DNA of 64,000 nt from Calvatia gigantea. Taxonomy: Eukaryota; Basidiomycota; Agaricomycetes; Agaricales; Lycoperdaceae. A program made the position numbers and the translations under genes. The notes below the pieces were generated by a model. That model had not been told where the DNA came from. It worked only from the letters and a program-made list of their open reading frames with translations, and did no database searches. Below are positions 12,286 through 24,113 of the stretch, piece by piece (within the stretch, counting starts at the first letter, position 1; every line of letters starts with the position of its first letter). The stretch spans positions 1,612,001 to 1,676,000 of the forward strand of contig JACAAK010000006.1 in the NCBI GenBank assembly GCA_025093985.1, written 5' to 3'.

Positions 12286-12371
12286 CTCTCTGTCGGGGAG
12301 TCGAACCCCGCTTTCGCGCGGTCAATGAAATCAATGACAGGCGCGTGTACTAACCGATATACTAACAGAGA
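12286..12371 (-). tRNA. tRNA-Asp (GTC), with a short intron
   Basis: Minus strand. The acceptor stem TCTCTGT pairs with ACAGAGA, with G as discriminator base. The D arm has GGTTAGT, the anticodon loop is CTGTCA with anticodon GTC, and the T arm is CGGGG-TTCGACT-CCCCG. About 14 bases between the anticodon loop and the 3' anticodon strand (near 12322-12336) interrupt the mature form and sit at the usual eukaryotic intron place, one base after the anticodon. Confidence 0.9.
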
Positions 12372-12568
12372 CTTGTTAAATGTTTTAACTTACTTTTGCA
12401 CATGCAATGCAGTATGTATGACGCGCTCGTGACCTGATTTTATGACCGGCGCGTCTACTCCGTACTTCTTCGATAGACGATGAGCTCTACCGCTTTCTGA
12501 TCCATTTTTTCATTCTCTTTCCACCCACAAGCATCAGAACAAAAGATTCAAACATACCCTTATCACAC

Positions 12569-15148
12569 ATGTCGACAGCACCAGGACGAACAGCTCATGC
12601 AAAGGCCATTTTGGGGCCCGACCTCCACGCCCAACTATTTCATACCAAAGTCCTCCTTGTAGGCGCGGGAGGCATTGGTTGCGAGCTCTGTCAGTCCAAT
12701 TAAGATCCTTTTTGGAAGTTGTATCAAGCTAATCACCATGTCCTCCTTTTTCACTAGTGAAGAACATCGTTTTGACAGGATTTGGCAGTATCACAATCCT
12801 GGATTTGGATACCATCGACCTGTCCAATTTAAATCGCCAGTTTCTGTTTAGGAAGAAGGACGTTAAACAAAGTAAAGCAGTGGTACGCTCTTGTTCAACA
12901 CATCTTAACCGCTGTACCCCGCAGCGTATGCGTTAGTGTTGCTAATTATACCATCGTGTGCGCATTTCAGATTGCGGCGCAAGCAGCTGCTCCTTTTAAT
13001 CCCAACGTGAAAATCACACCTATCCACGGGAACATCAAAGAGCCGGAATACGACGTGGAATGGTTCAAGCAGTTCGACATCGTCCTAAACGCCCTTGACA
13101 ACCTCGGTGGGTCCCCCCTTCGTTCTGGGATTTAGGACTCTCATGACCATCCCGAACTAGATGCTCGTCGCCACGTCAATAAGATGTGCATGGCTGGTGG
13201 AGTGCCTCTAGTGGAGTCTGGTACGGCAGGATACTTGGGTCAGGTCCAACCATTGCTCAAGGTTCGTAGCATTACCACTGCTTCGAGAATTTCGGCTCAT
13301 TTGGGCTCAGGACCGGACGGAATGTTTTGACTGTGTTTCAAAACCAACGCCGAAAACTTTCCCTGTGTGCACTATCCGTTCCACGCCCAATCAGCCCATT
13401 CATTGTATCGTCTGGAGTAAAAGCTATCTCATGGGGTGTGTCATCACTCGCCCTTCCAGGCGCTTAATGGCTTACATGGCAACCACCCAGGCAACTTTTC
13501 GGTGAAGATGAGGACGCTGTGGGCGAACTCGACGAAGCTGAGAAACAAGGCGAGAATGGTGTGTCCCTCATTATCCTATCCCTCCTCCAGCGCAGTAATT
13601 ATGGTCCAGCGCAAGAAATTGAGACATTGCGGAAAGAAGCACAGGCCTTCAGAGCTGTGCGTCAGGCGTTGCGCACACCGTCACCCAATGGTTCTTCTGA
13701 CATCGCCAAGATTGTGTTCGACAAGGTTGGGTCTATTTTTAGTTCCTCCAAATCGAACATCACTCACCCTTGTACCATTAGGTTTTCAATGCAGATATCA
13801 AGAATTTATTAATAATGGCGGATATGTGGAAAAACCGCAAACCACCTACACCATTAGATTTTGAAGCCATTATGAGTGGGACATTTTTACACCGTGCTCC
13901 GTCCACGAACGGCACTGCGAACGACACTGCAAGCACATCCGCAACACCATCGTCCCACACCAATGGCCAAAATGGCCAAGCAGTGCTCAGAGACCAGCGT
14001 AAGCTTTCACTCAAGGATAACCTCGAGTTGTTTGTCTCGAGGTCAGTTTCTTATGTCTCCGTATCACCCCGTCTATCTATCTAATTTACTCCATCCAGCA
14101 CGAATCGACTCGCTACTCGTTTGCAAACTGGCGAAGACACTATTTCATTCGATAAAGATGATGACGATACACTCGACTTTGTGACCGCCTCCTCAAACCT
14201 TCGATCAGTGGCTTACGCCATTGAGGAGAAGACGAGATGGGAGGTCAAAGGTGTGCCATATTCTCCCTTCATCTACAGTTCGCGCTGACCGAAGCTTTTT
14301 TTCGCAGAAATGGCTGGCAACATCATTCCCGCGATCGCAACTACCAACGCCGTTATCTCTGGCCTCATCGTCCTACAAGCGCTCCAGCTTCTCCGTCAAT
14401 CCTACGACGAACTACGCAACGTCCACCTCCAATTCAAGCCTTCTGTTCCTCTCTCAAGCATAACAGTAAGCAGACCGAACTCGAACTGCGGTGTTTGTCG
14501 AGATACCTATGCCGCGTTGCAATGTGATCCTTCTCGAGCAACACTCGGCGAGGTAGTGAGGGGACTATTGGGAGATGATGAAAGGGAAGTCAGTGTGTAC
14601 GAAGATAAACGCGTGCTGAGTGATCCCGATTGGGATGATAATAATGAGAGGACGCTAGAAAGTTTGAATGTCACTAGAGGCAAGTTTTTGACAATTGTGG
14701 ATGAGGATGGAGAGCGGGCGACTATTTCGGTGAACCTGTGTCCGCTTCCGTAAGTCTTTTTTTGCCCCCTAACGTGCAGCACTGATCACGATTAAAACCC
14801 AGTCCAAACCACCCCATTGACGCGCCTCCCTTCATCCTTCCCGATCCTCTCCCTAAACCGTCAAGACGAGTCAAACCTCTCATAGTCGTGGCACCTGAAA
14901 CGCCACCACGTCCAATGAAAGAGACATTCGATGAGGATGAAAATGGTGTCATCGAAATAGACCCTACGCCTAGACGACCTTCTCGACCAACGACCACACA
15001 TCAAGGACCCAAGTTAACAAGGAAGAGAGAACACTCAGTTACGCAACATAGTCCAAGCAAGAAGAGGAGGTTGGATGAGGATGGGCTGGTTATGCTGGAT
15101 GGTGCGAATGATCAGATGATGGATGACGTTATTGTTATTGACGATTGA
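12569..15148 (+). CDS. UBA2: SUMO-activating enzyme subunit Uba2
   Basis: Catalytic subunit of the SUMO E1; with Aos1 it adenylates SUMO, forms a thioester and passes SUMO to Ubc9 in the nucleus. Eleven exons join in frame to 663 residues: 12569-12689, 12758-12882, 12971-13106, 13161-13261, 13311-13435, 13491-13558, 13610-13725, 13782-14041, 14099-14250, 14308-14749 and 14803-15148. Seen: the nucleotide-binding [13 protein letters not shown] and [17 protein letters not shown]; the active-site motif PVCTIRSTP; zinc-ligand pairs CFDC and CGVC; a ubiquitin-fold-like region ([10 protein letters not shown]...[11 protein letters not shown]); a basic KRKREHS/KKRR patch as a likely nuclear signal; and the acidic end DDVIVIDD. 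Length is normal for the family. The 51-nt intron 13559-13609 is a multiple of three and stop-free, so retention would add 17 residues. Confidence 0.96.
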
Positions 15149-15592
15149 ATATCTGGATTATGGGTGGGTTGTGGGTGTGGGTGCGATGTAATGTGTCGAA
15201 TTTGCCTCTTGGTCCAGGTTTTTTTGTCTTGCGGCGTCGTGTACTTTGTGCTTAATGGTATTCCCTTGCTAATATCCCAGTAATGGTAGGATTATAGGCA
15301 TGTTCCTGCTGGAAAGAAATTTTTGTTTCAATTTCCAAGTTACATTTATATTTAGAGTTCAGTTTAGAATCCCATGTGCAGAGAGCTGGCATGTCAGGTT
15401 CTTGCCCCAAGAATGCTGGGCCGAGCATACAAATTAAAGGTAGATTACAGCTGATAGTCAGACATGATATTGTAAAATGACGTAGAATGCTTATAGCTCA
15501 CTCTTGCATCCGGTTCGGTAGTCCCGGCCCAGCAGTACAAGTACATAATTATGATATTGGTATAAACAATACTTATACACTAAGCATCACGT
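15149..15592. other. Convergent 3' region
   Basis: 444 bases between the stop of UBA2 (plus) and the stop of the three-TM protein (minus). AT-rich and with no open frame; it should hold the two polyadenylation regions. Confidence 0.5.
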
Positions 15593-18500
15593 CTACTTCT
15601 TGATTTTTGCCTTAAAACCTGCCCACACGCCCTCTCCATGCTTCCCAGCCTTCTCAACACCAACCTCCGTCATATGTCGTCTCTTCACACGCCCAAGCAA
15701 CCATACACCGTACCACAGAATCAGCAGGCCGCACACAACTCCGACGCCACCAGTTACAGAAATGGTGGCGATGGACGTGGTGACGAATACTGCCGTGTTG
15801 TACACCATAGACGTTGACAAGGGTTGAGAGCACTCCGGCTAAGGAGTTCATGAGTCCTGGGCTGGAAGGACAGTGAGGATTAAAAAGTAGGCGGAACAAG
15901 AGGGCAAAGGCAGACATACAGGAAAATCTTGTTCACGAGCCAGATATAGTTCTTCATCCACCGCCACCAAAGATATCCCATCCCAATAATGCCTATACCA
16001 GTACAAATGAATGCGACTATGAACCTAGAGGCGCGCATGAACCCAAATCAGCCCAATCTCTACACCGAATCAAAATGCAGTAAAAACTTACAGAGGCAAG
16101 TTCACAATCATTATGAACCAACGCAGCACCCACGCCATTCCCCAAATCAACTGTCTGCAAAGTTGAAAATGTACCAGGAAACAGAACAAACCCAGCCAAC
16201 AAAATCCATGTAAAAAATGACGCGAGCAAATTATAGATCATAGGTATATCATCAAGTGCTAGGAGCATGTTCATATATGCCGAGCGCGAGGCCGGTGGAA
16301 CGGCATTATAGTGAGCTTTTTCTTCGGCTAGGGTACGTGGCTGTTGTGAGGATACAGAATCGCGGTGAGAGTGGCGGCCGCGCGTTGGGGATGCGCTAGG
16401 AGTTGCATCTGCGTCTGATTGTGGCGGCCGCCGTTGAGGTTCAGGAACAGAAAAAGGTTGAGGATGAGATTGCTGTGTGGTACTTGTTTGTTGAGACCGC
16501 GATTGTGATTGGGGCTGGCTTTGAGGTCCAGATTGCAATTGACGCTGTGATGGTTGACCCTGAACCTGATCTTCACCTGGATGCGAACGAATCCCTGCTT
16601 CTGAAGTCTGATTTCTTAGACCTGTAGACCCATTCTCTCGGGGCTTCAAAGGCACCTCGTTCCCTTTCCTGACATCAGTTGCCCTGGCCGGCTCGGATCC
16701 ACCAATCGTTGACTCCTGAGGGCGCCAATCTGGCCTCATACCCCCCACCAACACAGGTTTCACTGGTCCGGAAGCGTCTAAAGACGACGTCAAAGGCCCA
16801 GCATCTAACTTTGCCTCGCCATGCATAAGTGACGTCTGGGTCTGATAGGCAATGCGCGCAGGCAGTGATACTTGTTTCGCCACACCAGCGTTTGCCTCTA
16901 CAGGCACAAAATCAGGGTTCTCAGGGTTCTGTGGCGTCATGATAGCGGTGTTGGGACCCAAAGAAGTAAATTTTTGTGCTTGAGGTGTCGGTAATGACGG
17001 TACAGATGCCCCCGGTACAAGTGGTTTCGCATCCGAGCTTTGCCCTATTCTGTTCGGCGAGCCTGGCGAAGAGGAACCAGGAGGCGTGGGCACAGCCGCA
17101 CCAGGAGGTATACCGGGAGAGTAAGGTGGGGTGTGTGGGTGTTTGAGTATCCGTAGTGGAGCGATTGGAGTGGTTTCCTTGGGAGGTATTGACAGATCAC
17201 CAGAATCACCTTGGAAGATGCCGGCATCAGGAGGGCTACTGTGTTCTTGCCGCGCCCAGGAAGGAGGAGGTGGAAGTTCCCCAGGAAATGCTCCTGGCTG
17301 GCTTCCAGTAGTGGAGAGAGTGGGGGGCCTAGTTAGCGTATGTGGGTGGTCTACGCCCTCGCCATGCGTCGAACGCGACACTCCGGAGGCAGTTCGCTGC
17401 AGGGGCGGAAGCGGTTCAAATTGGATGTTCGTCCCAGCAATGACAGGAAGTGGAAACTGAGACGTGTTAGAAGAGATAAATTGCCCTCCTGAAGTTTGTT
17501 CGTCATGGAGAATGAATGGTGGGTCTGGCTTCCATGTGGTGCTTTCCCGTTCCTGTGCAGGTATCGGGAAGGAAATAGCAGAAGGCATGGGAGGGGAAAC
17601 TGTTTCGGTCGCCTTACCATGTTGACTGGGTGATGAATCGTACGACTCGGGATCTGGGAGGCCCAGAACAACGGGCTGGGACTGATGTAGTGGCTGTGGA
17701 AAAGCAGGTGCAGTAGCAAGATATCCTCGGACCAACGGTTCTGGAGAAAGTGGGTCTTCACCAAAGCGTTTTACAATCCTCCTTAGGTATGGGTCCAAGT
17801 CATCCGCGTATTCCAAATCTTCTTCAGTGTGGTCGTCGGGTTCATGCTGAGGTGTCTGAGAAGGCTCCTGCACCTGAGTATCAGGAGCAGGAATTCGAGG
17901 TTCCTGGTCTCCTCGACCATAGTAGTCCACTGTTGCCGCACGCTTTGGTGTTGTGGGACCCTGTCCACGGTCATGACGGGGCTCTCCCAAGGCTACGGTG
18001 ACACGCCTCTCTGGGGGTTCATGTCGCCCAACCCCATGTGCGCTCAATTTGACCGTAGCACCACCTCTTTCAATTCCTTCCACCTCCAGATCATTCGATA
18101 CACGCATTGGCGTCGAGGGGGCTGAAGCATACAGCAATTCCGAATCGCTGGCTCCGGCGGTAGATATCTGCCCATCCTCTTCATAACTACGACGTGGACT
18201 TTGCGATGGAAAAAAGGGAGGTGACGGGACAACGAGATCATCGGGGTCCCGATCATCAATGATTCTTGTTCCCAAACCAGACCCACGCCCCCCTTCAATG
18301 TTTTCCAGACTACCAGACGAATACCCGTGCACAAGGCTTGGCACAGATGGCAGTGGACGTAGAGAACTCGTACTCGACTTTACCGCTTGCGCGGTGTCTG
18401 CCACCGTGTTCTTCGGAAGTGCTATGGATCCGGAGACTTCCTGGTGGACTGAGTGGCAGAGGCCTGGAAAAATTCGGGGTTTCTTGGTTCTGAATGGTCA

Positions 18501-18762
18501 AAGGTGATCCTGCAAAACCCTTTCCATCGCCTGAAGCAGAAGGCTTCGCAACATTCGAAGTCTGGGCGTTGGTATTGACGGCAGATGGATCAGGCATCAC
18601 TGCCTCACTGCGGGGTTATTTGACTTCAACAAGGACAGCCCTAGGTCAATTAACCCACAGTCTCATTAATGAATGCGAAATTACTGATGCAGTATGACTT
18701 ACTTGCGAGTCTCCAGACGGGCAGTGACCGTCCACGGACAAAGGCTCGTGAAGAGAGGCCAT
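15593..18762 (-). CDS. Proline/serine-rich protein with three C-terminal TM helices (frame breaks)
   Basis: Function unknown. A short first exon (MASLHEPLSVDGHCPSGDSQ, start at 18762) is followed by about 750 disordered residues rich in Pro, Ser and Gln, then membrane helices: YNLLASFFTWILLAGFVLF, a second within PLFIVAFICTGIGIIGMGYLWW, and a third in VFVTTSIATISVTGGVGVVCG, with a basic tail ending at 15593. The frame breaks once near 18429, where this copy reads ggatccgg and the paralogue near 27524 reads ggaccgg and is in frame. It appears to break again near 16150-16163 and near 15785-15800, where the hydrophobic frame changes without room for an intron. The gene diverges from the GTPase-like gene at 19549, and the pair occurs again at 26160-29647. 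The long tail facing the cytosol with a C-terminal membrane anchor is an inference. Confidence 0.65.
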
Positions 18763-19548
18763 GAGTTCGGAGGCCTGGGAAGTTTACGCAGTGATTGCGA
18801 GCTTGTACAGAAAGGGTAATTGCCGGGAACACTCTGTTTCTCCGAAAACTCGGTTCTTGTCAGCAAACCTCTAGAATATCACTACTTGCTGGTACCAACC
18901 ATGGAAGTTTTTGGCTACTTTCTGTAACTCTAGATCTCTATCACACGTTTTTGCTGTCGTAAACACGCGACAAACGAGCCGGTGCTTTAGCCAACTCCAG
19001 GCCTCCCCTCCGTACCCTTCTCTACTATCGGCCTCTCCTAGTTTTTTGGTATAGTTTGCGCCACCTGGCCCTGTCCAGAAGTCTACGCAATCAAAACACA
19101 TATGACATCACAGCGCTCGGTTTCGCCTACGTTGAACGCTTCGCACAGGTTTCAAAACTGTGCCATTCGAGCACCCAGCATCTGAATACGCCACAAGCCT
19201 AGTCACAAAATACATAGTAAGTAATGCACAACCAATATGTCTTCGGCTTTTTAATCATGAACAATATTGACCATGTTCACAGTACATACCCAAAAATCCC
19301 CTTACCAGGGCAGTGTCGCGCCGTTAACTTGATGCCTCCACGCGAGGCTCACTGGAGGAGCACGCCCATTGATTGATTTGTGACGAACAACTCCATGGCG
19401 TCTACCCTAATCGCCCACATACACGTTGCTTCAGTGTTTCAGTCGCGCCCCGCTATATCTGCAGCTGAGGCCAGAGCCCGCCTATCTCTTCGCCTCCTCA
19501 TTTATCCCATTCTCAACCACCCCACAGACGCACCAACTAACGGGTTTT
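18763..19548. promoter_or_regulatory. Shared divergent promoter region, copy A
   Basis: 786 bases between the start of the three-TM gene (minus) and the start of GTPase-like gene A (plus). A 70-base stretch from 18871 is almost identical to 27979-28048 in copy B, including ggtaccaaccatggaag, and further short blocks such as gcttcgcacaggtt also recur. Copy B lacks roughly 40 bases of it near 18970. No known factor site was recognised. Confidence 0.55.
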
Positions 19549-20391
19549 ATGAACATCCTTGAAAAAGTGTTCGCATATCTAGGGGGAAGGGGCACACCCA
19601 AGCCTGACTTAGACCCGAGCATCAGCCCTGCTCTAATTGCGTAAGACTCTGAATTTCATTACTTTAAGCCTATGCCAGACGCTGATGTAGACCCCTGCAG
19701 TGTCACCGGGTGCACTGGGACAGGAATAAGCACCGTACGCCGTATCTGCGTTGACAATTGGATATTTGCCTAAATTAGCAGGACTAGTTCATCAACGCTA
19801 TCACCGGCTCGGATGCAAAAAGGATCTCACCAGAAGGCATAATGGAAGCTCAGACCTCGGGTATACGCCCGGTTCCGGTCAATATTGAGGGAATACGGCG
19901 TGATCAAACTTCCATCGTACTGGTCGATACCCCGGGGATGGACTTTGCAAATGGACCGAACTTCAAGGCAACGTTTAACAATCTCAACAAATGGAAAAAC
20001 GACAAGTAAGCGCTTGAATTGTCCAAAGAAAGTGGCGCTGATTGGCGCCGAAAGATACGGAAAAGAAGCTACTTTTACAGGGATTATCTTCGTACACCGC
20101 CAGGTGAACCAGTCACTCCCAAATGGAGAGTTGTCCATCCAACACAATGCTATCTTGATAAAGTTGTTGGGTGTGGACTGGAGGGACAAGATGGTCCTGG
20201 CGCATAATTATCGGCAAGCTGTCGGCCACGATGAACCATCGGAAGAGCTTCTCAAGATTGAAGATGGATGGGGGGAAGGCTTCTGGAAGCACGTCACGAG
20301 GGTCGACAAGATCCAGCGATTTGATTTCAAGGAACCGCAAGAGTCAGCCCTGAAAATATTGCGGTCCTTGGCGGAGGGTACGCACTGGTGA
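19549..20391 (+). CDS. GTPase-like protein A, P-loop without lysine (frame break at the 3' end)
   Basis: AIG1/septin-like G-domain family. Exon 1 starts MNILEKVFAYLGGRG; a tiny second exon (from about 19700) completes ALIAVTGCTGTGIST, the P-loop, in which Ile replaces the Walker A lysine. The third exon carries FINAITGSDA, VLVDTPGMDF (G3-like) and ends at ...NNLNKWKNDK. After an intron whose phase I could not resolve comes GIIFVHRQVNQSLPNGELSIQ and LGVDWRDKMVLAHNY, as in fungal relatives. The frame then stops at 20391; copy B has one base fewer at this place (near 20381-20392) and runs on for about 37 more residues. No intact lysine P-loop exists in either copy. It is probably unable to bind GTP in the usual way. 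Confidence 0.6.
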
Positions 20392-20577
20392 CTTAGGAAA
20401 TAATTTGGTAGGTCCAGCAGTCGGATCGACAATGTGTTCGTGGGTATGGCTGACATCCCCACCTGATTTTCTAGACCACGCACCCCAAGGATCAAAGGGT
20501 GACCCCTACCAGTCGCTTACGAGACAGTCAGAAGGCACCTCTCAAAGTTAACTCGAGGACACCAGACAGAAGAGCAT

Positions 20578-21311
20578 GAACAAGTTGACCAGTCAAACCA
20601 TTCCCATGAGCGTGCTGGCGCCCGTGGAGTGCAACCGTTTTTATACTGCATCGCCTCCCTCGGTGGTTCCTCTGAGTCGAATCTTCGTGGACCTATAAAA
20701 TTATCTGACTTGACTTCAGTTTATGTAGATCTCCTCTTTTACGCCGTTAAACCATTTACGTTTTTTAGACACATTTCACTATGTAGATTTCCGGGAATTA
20801 ATAATTATTGGGCGAATTTTGAAGACACACAGTTAGATAATGGCCCCCGCAACCGCCGCGAACTGAAATCCAACGCACTACGGAAGGTTGGCTTTAACTC
20901 CCAATACCCTGGATCAACACGAGGGCCCAGTCCGGGAACTTCATTTCTCAGTGAATCAGCAATATCTCGGTGGGCGCATCTGATGCCGCCCAAAGAAAAG
21001 TATTCTCCACTGTTGACTGTCTTATCTCGGGTCAACAGATCACTGGTAACCTCTAGTCTCACGCCTCGTTCAAACGTTTGCTGCGGAAGCCAACGCTAGA
21101 CGGACATACTATTTACAGAACGGAATTCGGAACGCGCATCCCTCGTGTAGAAAGTATGGCAGAGCACTCGCCTAAAACGTGCACACGCACAGGATCTGTG
21201 ATCTTATCTCTCTTTTGGCCCTTAGCCCTCATCGTCATCACAGACGCTAGGTACGACGATGGACTTCGAGAAAGCAATCTGTTGAGCTAACTACAAAGGT
21301 ACACTACAGGA
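20578..21311. other. Spacer between GTPase-like genes
   Basis: No supported gene. The first 110 bases match the region after copy B (29650-29790), so the duplicated block ends about here. Confidence 0.4.
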
Positions 21312-22579
21312 ATGGGAGGCACCTTCAGCATCCTCTTCCCAACGCTTTGGAGTACCAGATATCGGAGAGACGACTACGCTACCTATCGGAGGACATCCCA
21401 TAATGGAATTGTAGTTGCGTACGTTCTGTGTAGAGATCTCGACTAAACAACTGAAAGAATATTCCTCGACCAGCCTTATTGGACGGACAGGGTCTGGGAT
21501 GAGTCAGGTAAGTGTCCCTACCGACCACTTGCTTCGACATTAATTCTCCAATTTTCTTCTAGTTCATACATGATGCGACTGGGTCATACCAAACAGGAGT
21601 CTCGCCTGACCATGGTCTCCGTCACGAACCATACACCGTCACGATACAAGATTATGGATTTACGGTTCCCGGCATCGACTTCGTTGACTTTCCTCTCATC
21701 TTCATTGACACACCTGGATACGATTTTGAGACTAACAGCAATAACGAATACTCGACTCTACAGAAATTGCTTTCTTGGCTTGAAAATTTGTGCGTTCTAC
21801 TTTCATTGCAAGCCTGAAAACATCTTAAATCTTCGTTCGGCAGCAAGCCCCACACAGAACTTGACGGGCTAATATTCATGCATAACGTATGCACAAGCGA
21901 AGTAAAAGACCGCCAATTTCTGCCAGATCCTTCCTTGCTTTCAAAGCTATGTGGAAAGGATTGGTCTAAGAAGACCGTTTTCGTCACCACACATTGGGAT
22001 GAGCTCGGGCGTGACAGCGTCGATTCAAAACAGAAGGAGGTCTCCAACTACTGGTCATCCATGTTAAACTATGACTCGACGACAAAGTCTTATGGCGATC
22101 GTACACGCAGAAGCGCTTGGGAAATTCTGCAGCCGCTGGTGGAAGTCGCCGAAACCGCTCGTGAAGCGAGGCTGAAGCAAGAGCTCGATGAACTCAAAGG
22201 TGTCCTACCACAGGATACGCTCAGTATCGTCAAATCGATACTTGATCGGAAAACAAAATTCATACGGCATATCATCGCGCGGCTTGGAGAAAAGGTTGAA
22301 TTGACAAACGAAGAGCAGGGGGAGTACGACTCTTTAGCAAAAGAAGCCCAAGATCTCTGGAAAAAGCTGGAAAAAGAGGTAGATTCAGTGGAGCTGGAAC
22401 GACGCCTCGCTGCTGGCGGGGAGCAAAAGTACGTAAATTCCCCTCGATTCCCTATTGCTTGGGCTTATGACCCTGGTCGCAAAGTCCCGACCAAACGTCC
22501 GATTGAGGTTGAGATCATTCTTCCTTTCAAGGAATTGTTCATTTCGTCAAGTCTTAGGGCGTGGGGGTTTCATATGTGA
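21312..22579 (+). CDS. GTPase-like protein C, P-loop with Met in place of Lys, coiled-coil C-terminus
   Basis: The best preserved member of the cluster. Exon 1 starts MGGTFSILFPTLWSTRYRRDD and splices in phase 2 into IVVALIGRTGSGMSQ, a P-loop with Met for Lys. Exon 3 begins FIHDATGSYQTG and has PLIFIDTPGYDFETNSNNEY (G3), then LLSWLEN. The last exon contains ELDGLIFMHNV, LSKLCGKDWSKKTVFVTTHWDELG (G4/G5-like region) and an Arg/Glu-rich helical segment (ETAREARLKQELDELK to ELERRLAAGG) likely to form a coiled coil. I see no frame break. The arrangement of exons around the P-loop equals that of genes A, B and E, so they are paralogues. Role unknown; relatives in other eukaryotes act in immunity or membrane remodelling, which is background, not evidence. 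Confidence 0.72.
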
Positions 22580-23275
22580 TAAGTTTCGACTATTGTATAT
22601 TCTTGACGACTCGAGATATGGGACTCGCATATATAGAATTTCCTAGCGCCCACACCCGGCCTCGATTGAGCTTCTCAAGGTCTTCATAGCTCCTACACAA
22701 GATCGAATGGGGACAATTAAGACCCTCAAAAGCCGGGAGCTTTGACAACACACTTTTGTATGGGGGTGTACCAGCCCTTCCAACGGCGGTGCAAGTAGCT
22801 TGCTGGACTATTTTGGCTGATCGTTCGGTTCGCGTCCGGCCATTATAGTGTCCCCTCAGGCCTCAGCGCCCAGCAAGCGGTCCCGGTATTACGCCATATT
22901 TACCAGGGAACATGCAGTGCTGCGTTTCGACGTCGAACTCGCTTCTTCCGCCTGCTGTTACACGTCCCAATTTAATTCAAGTGCATCCATCTAGAGTGCG
23001 GATTACTTTCCATGGGGATCTCTGTTCTATGACTGCGACGCGAGGCAACCTGGCAACGGGATATAAGTACTGTAAAATGTGTGACACCCATTCGGTTCTT
23101 TTTCCCTCCGGCGACGACCGATATCAAACTTTCCCTTAACTATACTGGCTGGCCCAGGCCCAGCAACACTTCAATCTCTTTCCTCTTCCAAGCGCGCAAA
23201 GGTAAGGATCACCCATCCAGATTTGGGGAGCATATTTTTGTTTTATTCATTTAATATACACATTTCAATAGTCTA
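22580..23275. other. Spacer before GTPase-like gene D
   Basis: No gene seen. The segment 23130-23196 resembles 29828-29899, upstream of the duplicated seven-TM fragment, showing that promoter pieces were also moved in the rearrangements. Confidence 0.4.
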
Positions 23276-24113
23276 ATGGGATGCTTTACCAGCAACTTAG
23301 CCCAAACCGAAGCCCCAGTAGCCCCACACCTCCCACGAACTCCAAAGCCCTCACGAAACCCACGAGGTGTAAGATACATAGTGTACGGCGCCCTCACCGT
23401 AAAGGTCTATCCCCACGATAATATTCATGTTTTAGAGTCGTGGGCCGTACGGGCTCAGGAATAAGCCAGGTATGTCCTATTGTGACTGAAAATCGTGGCC
23501 TCGAACTTCGAGGGGTAATTGGTTAATCAAACCTAGTTCATTCACGATGCGACAGGCAGATACGCGAAGGGCGTAGCCAGTGAAGGCAGCTTACACCCAC
23601 GGACACAGAAAATAACACCAATTAAATTTCAAAGCGCGCGGTTTGGAACCATCATCTTGATTGACACACCTGGATTCGATTATTCCCAAGGCAATGACGA
23701 ATATGTCAGGTTTAACCAACTGCATAAATGGTTCCAGTCCAGGTCCGTGCAAACTTCACGCCTCTTCGATTCAGTTAACCCAAGTCTTGCCGGGTAGATA
23801 CGGTCGACAAACCAAGCTTGACGGTGTCATTTACATGCACAACATCTGGAACGCAGAAGCCTACCATAGGTCCCCTTTGCTTACGTGCCAGGCGCTCGAG
23901 GACCTCTGTGGTCAAGATTGGCGCAAGAAAGTGAGCTTGGTGAATTCTCATTGGAATGAACGTATTACGGGTGACGGTGGGGAGCGGGAGGAGCGCCTGC
24001 GGGCAGGCTATTGGCGGTTTATGCTTCAAAAAGGCTCGACTATGGTGAAATACGAATCACCAGGAGACCGAAGACGAGCGCAGCAAATATTAGAAGACCT
24101 GCTCGAGCGTTGA
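23276..24113 (+). CDS. GTPase-like protein D, P-loop with Ile in place of Lys
   Basis: Starts MGCFTSNLAQTEAPVAPHLPRTPK, with a possible N-terminal lipidation context (MGC), which is only a suggestion. The next exon yields VVGRTGSGISQ, the lysine-less P-loop; the exact donor before it was not settled. It continues FIHDATGRYAKGVASEGSLHPR, TIILIDTPGFDYSQGNDEY (G3) and FNQLHKWFQS, then KLDGVIYMHNIWNAEAYHRSP, LCGQDWRKKVSLVNSHWNE and GYWRFMLQKG, ending ILEDLLER. It is shorter than gene C and lacks the coiled-coil tail. It shares GRTGSG and the FIHDATG start of exon 3 with gene C, so the two are the closest pair in the cluster after A and B. Confidence 0.66.
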
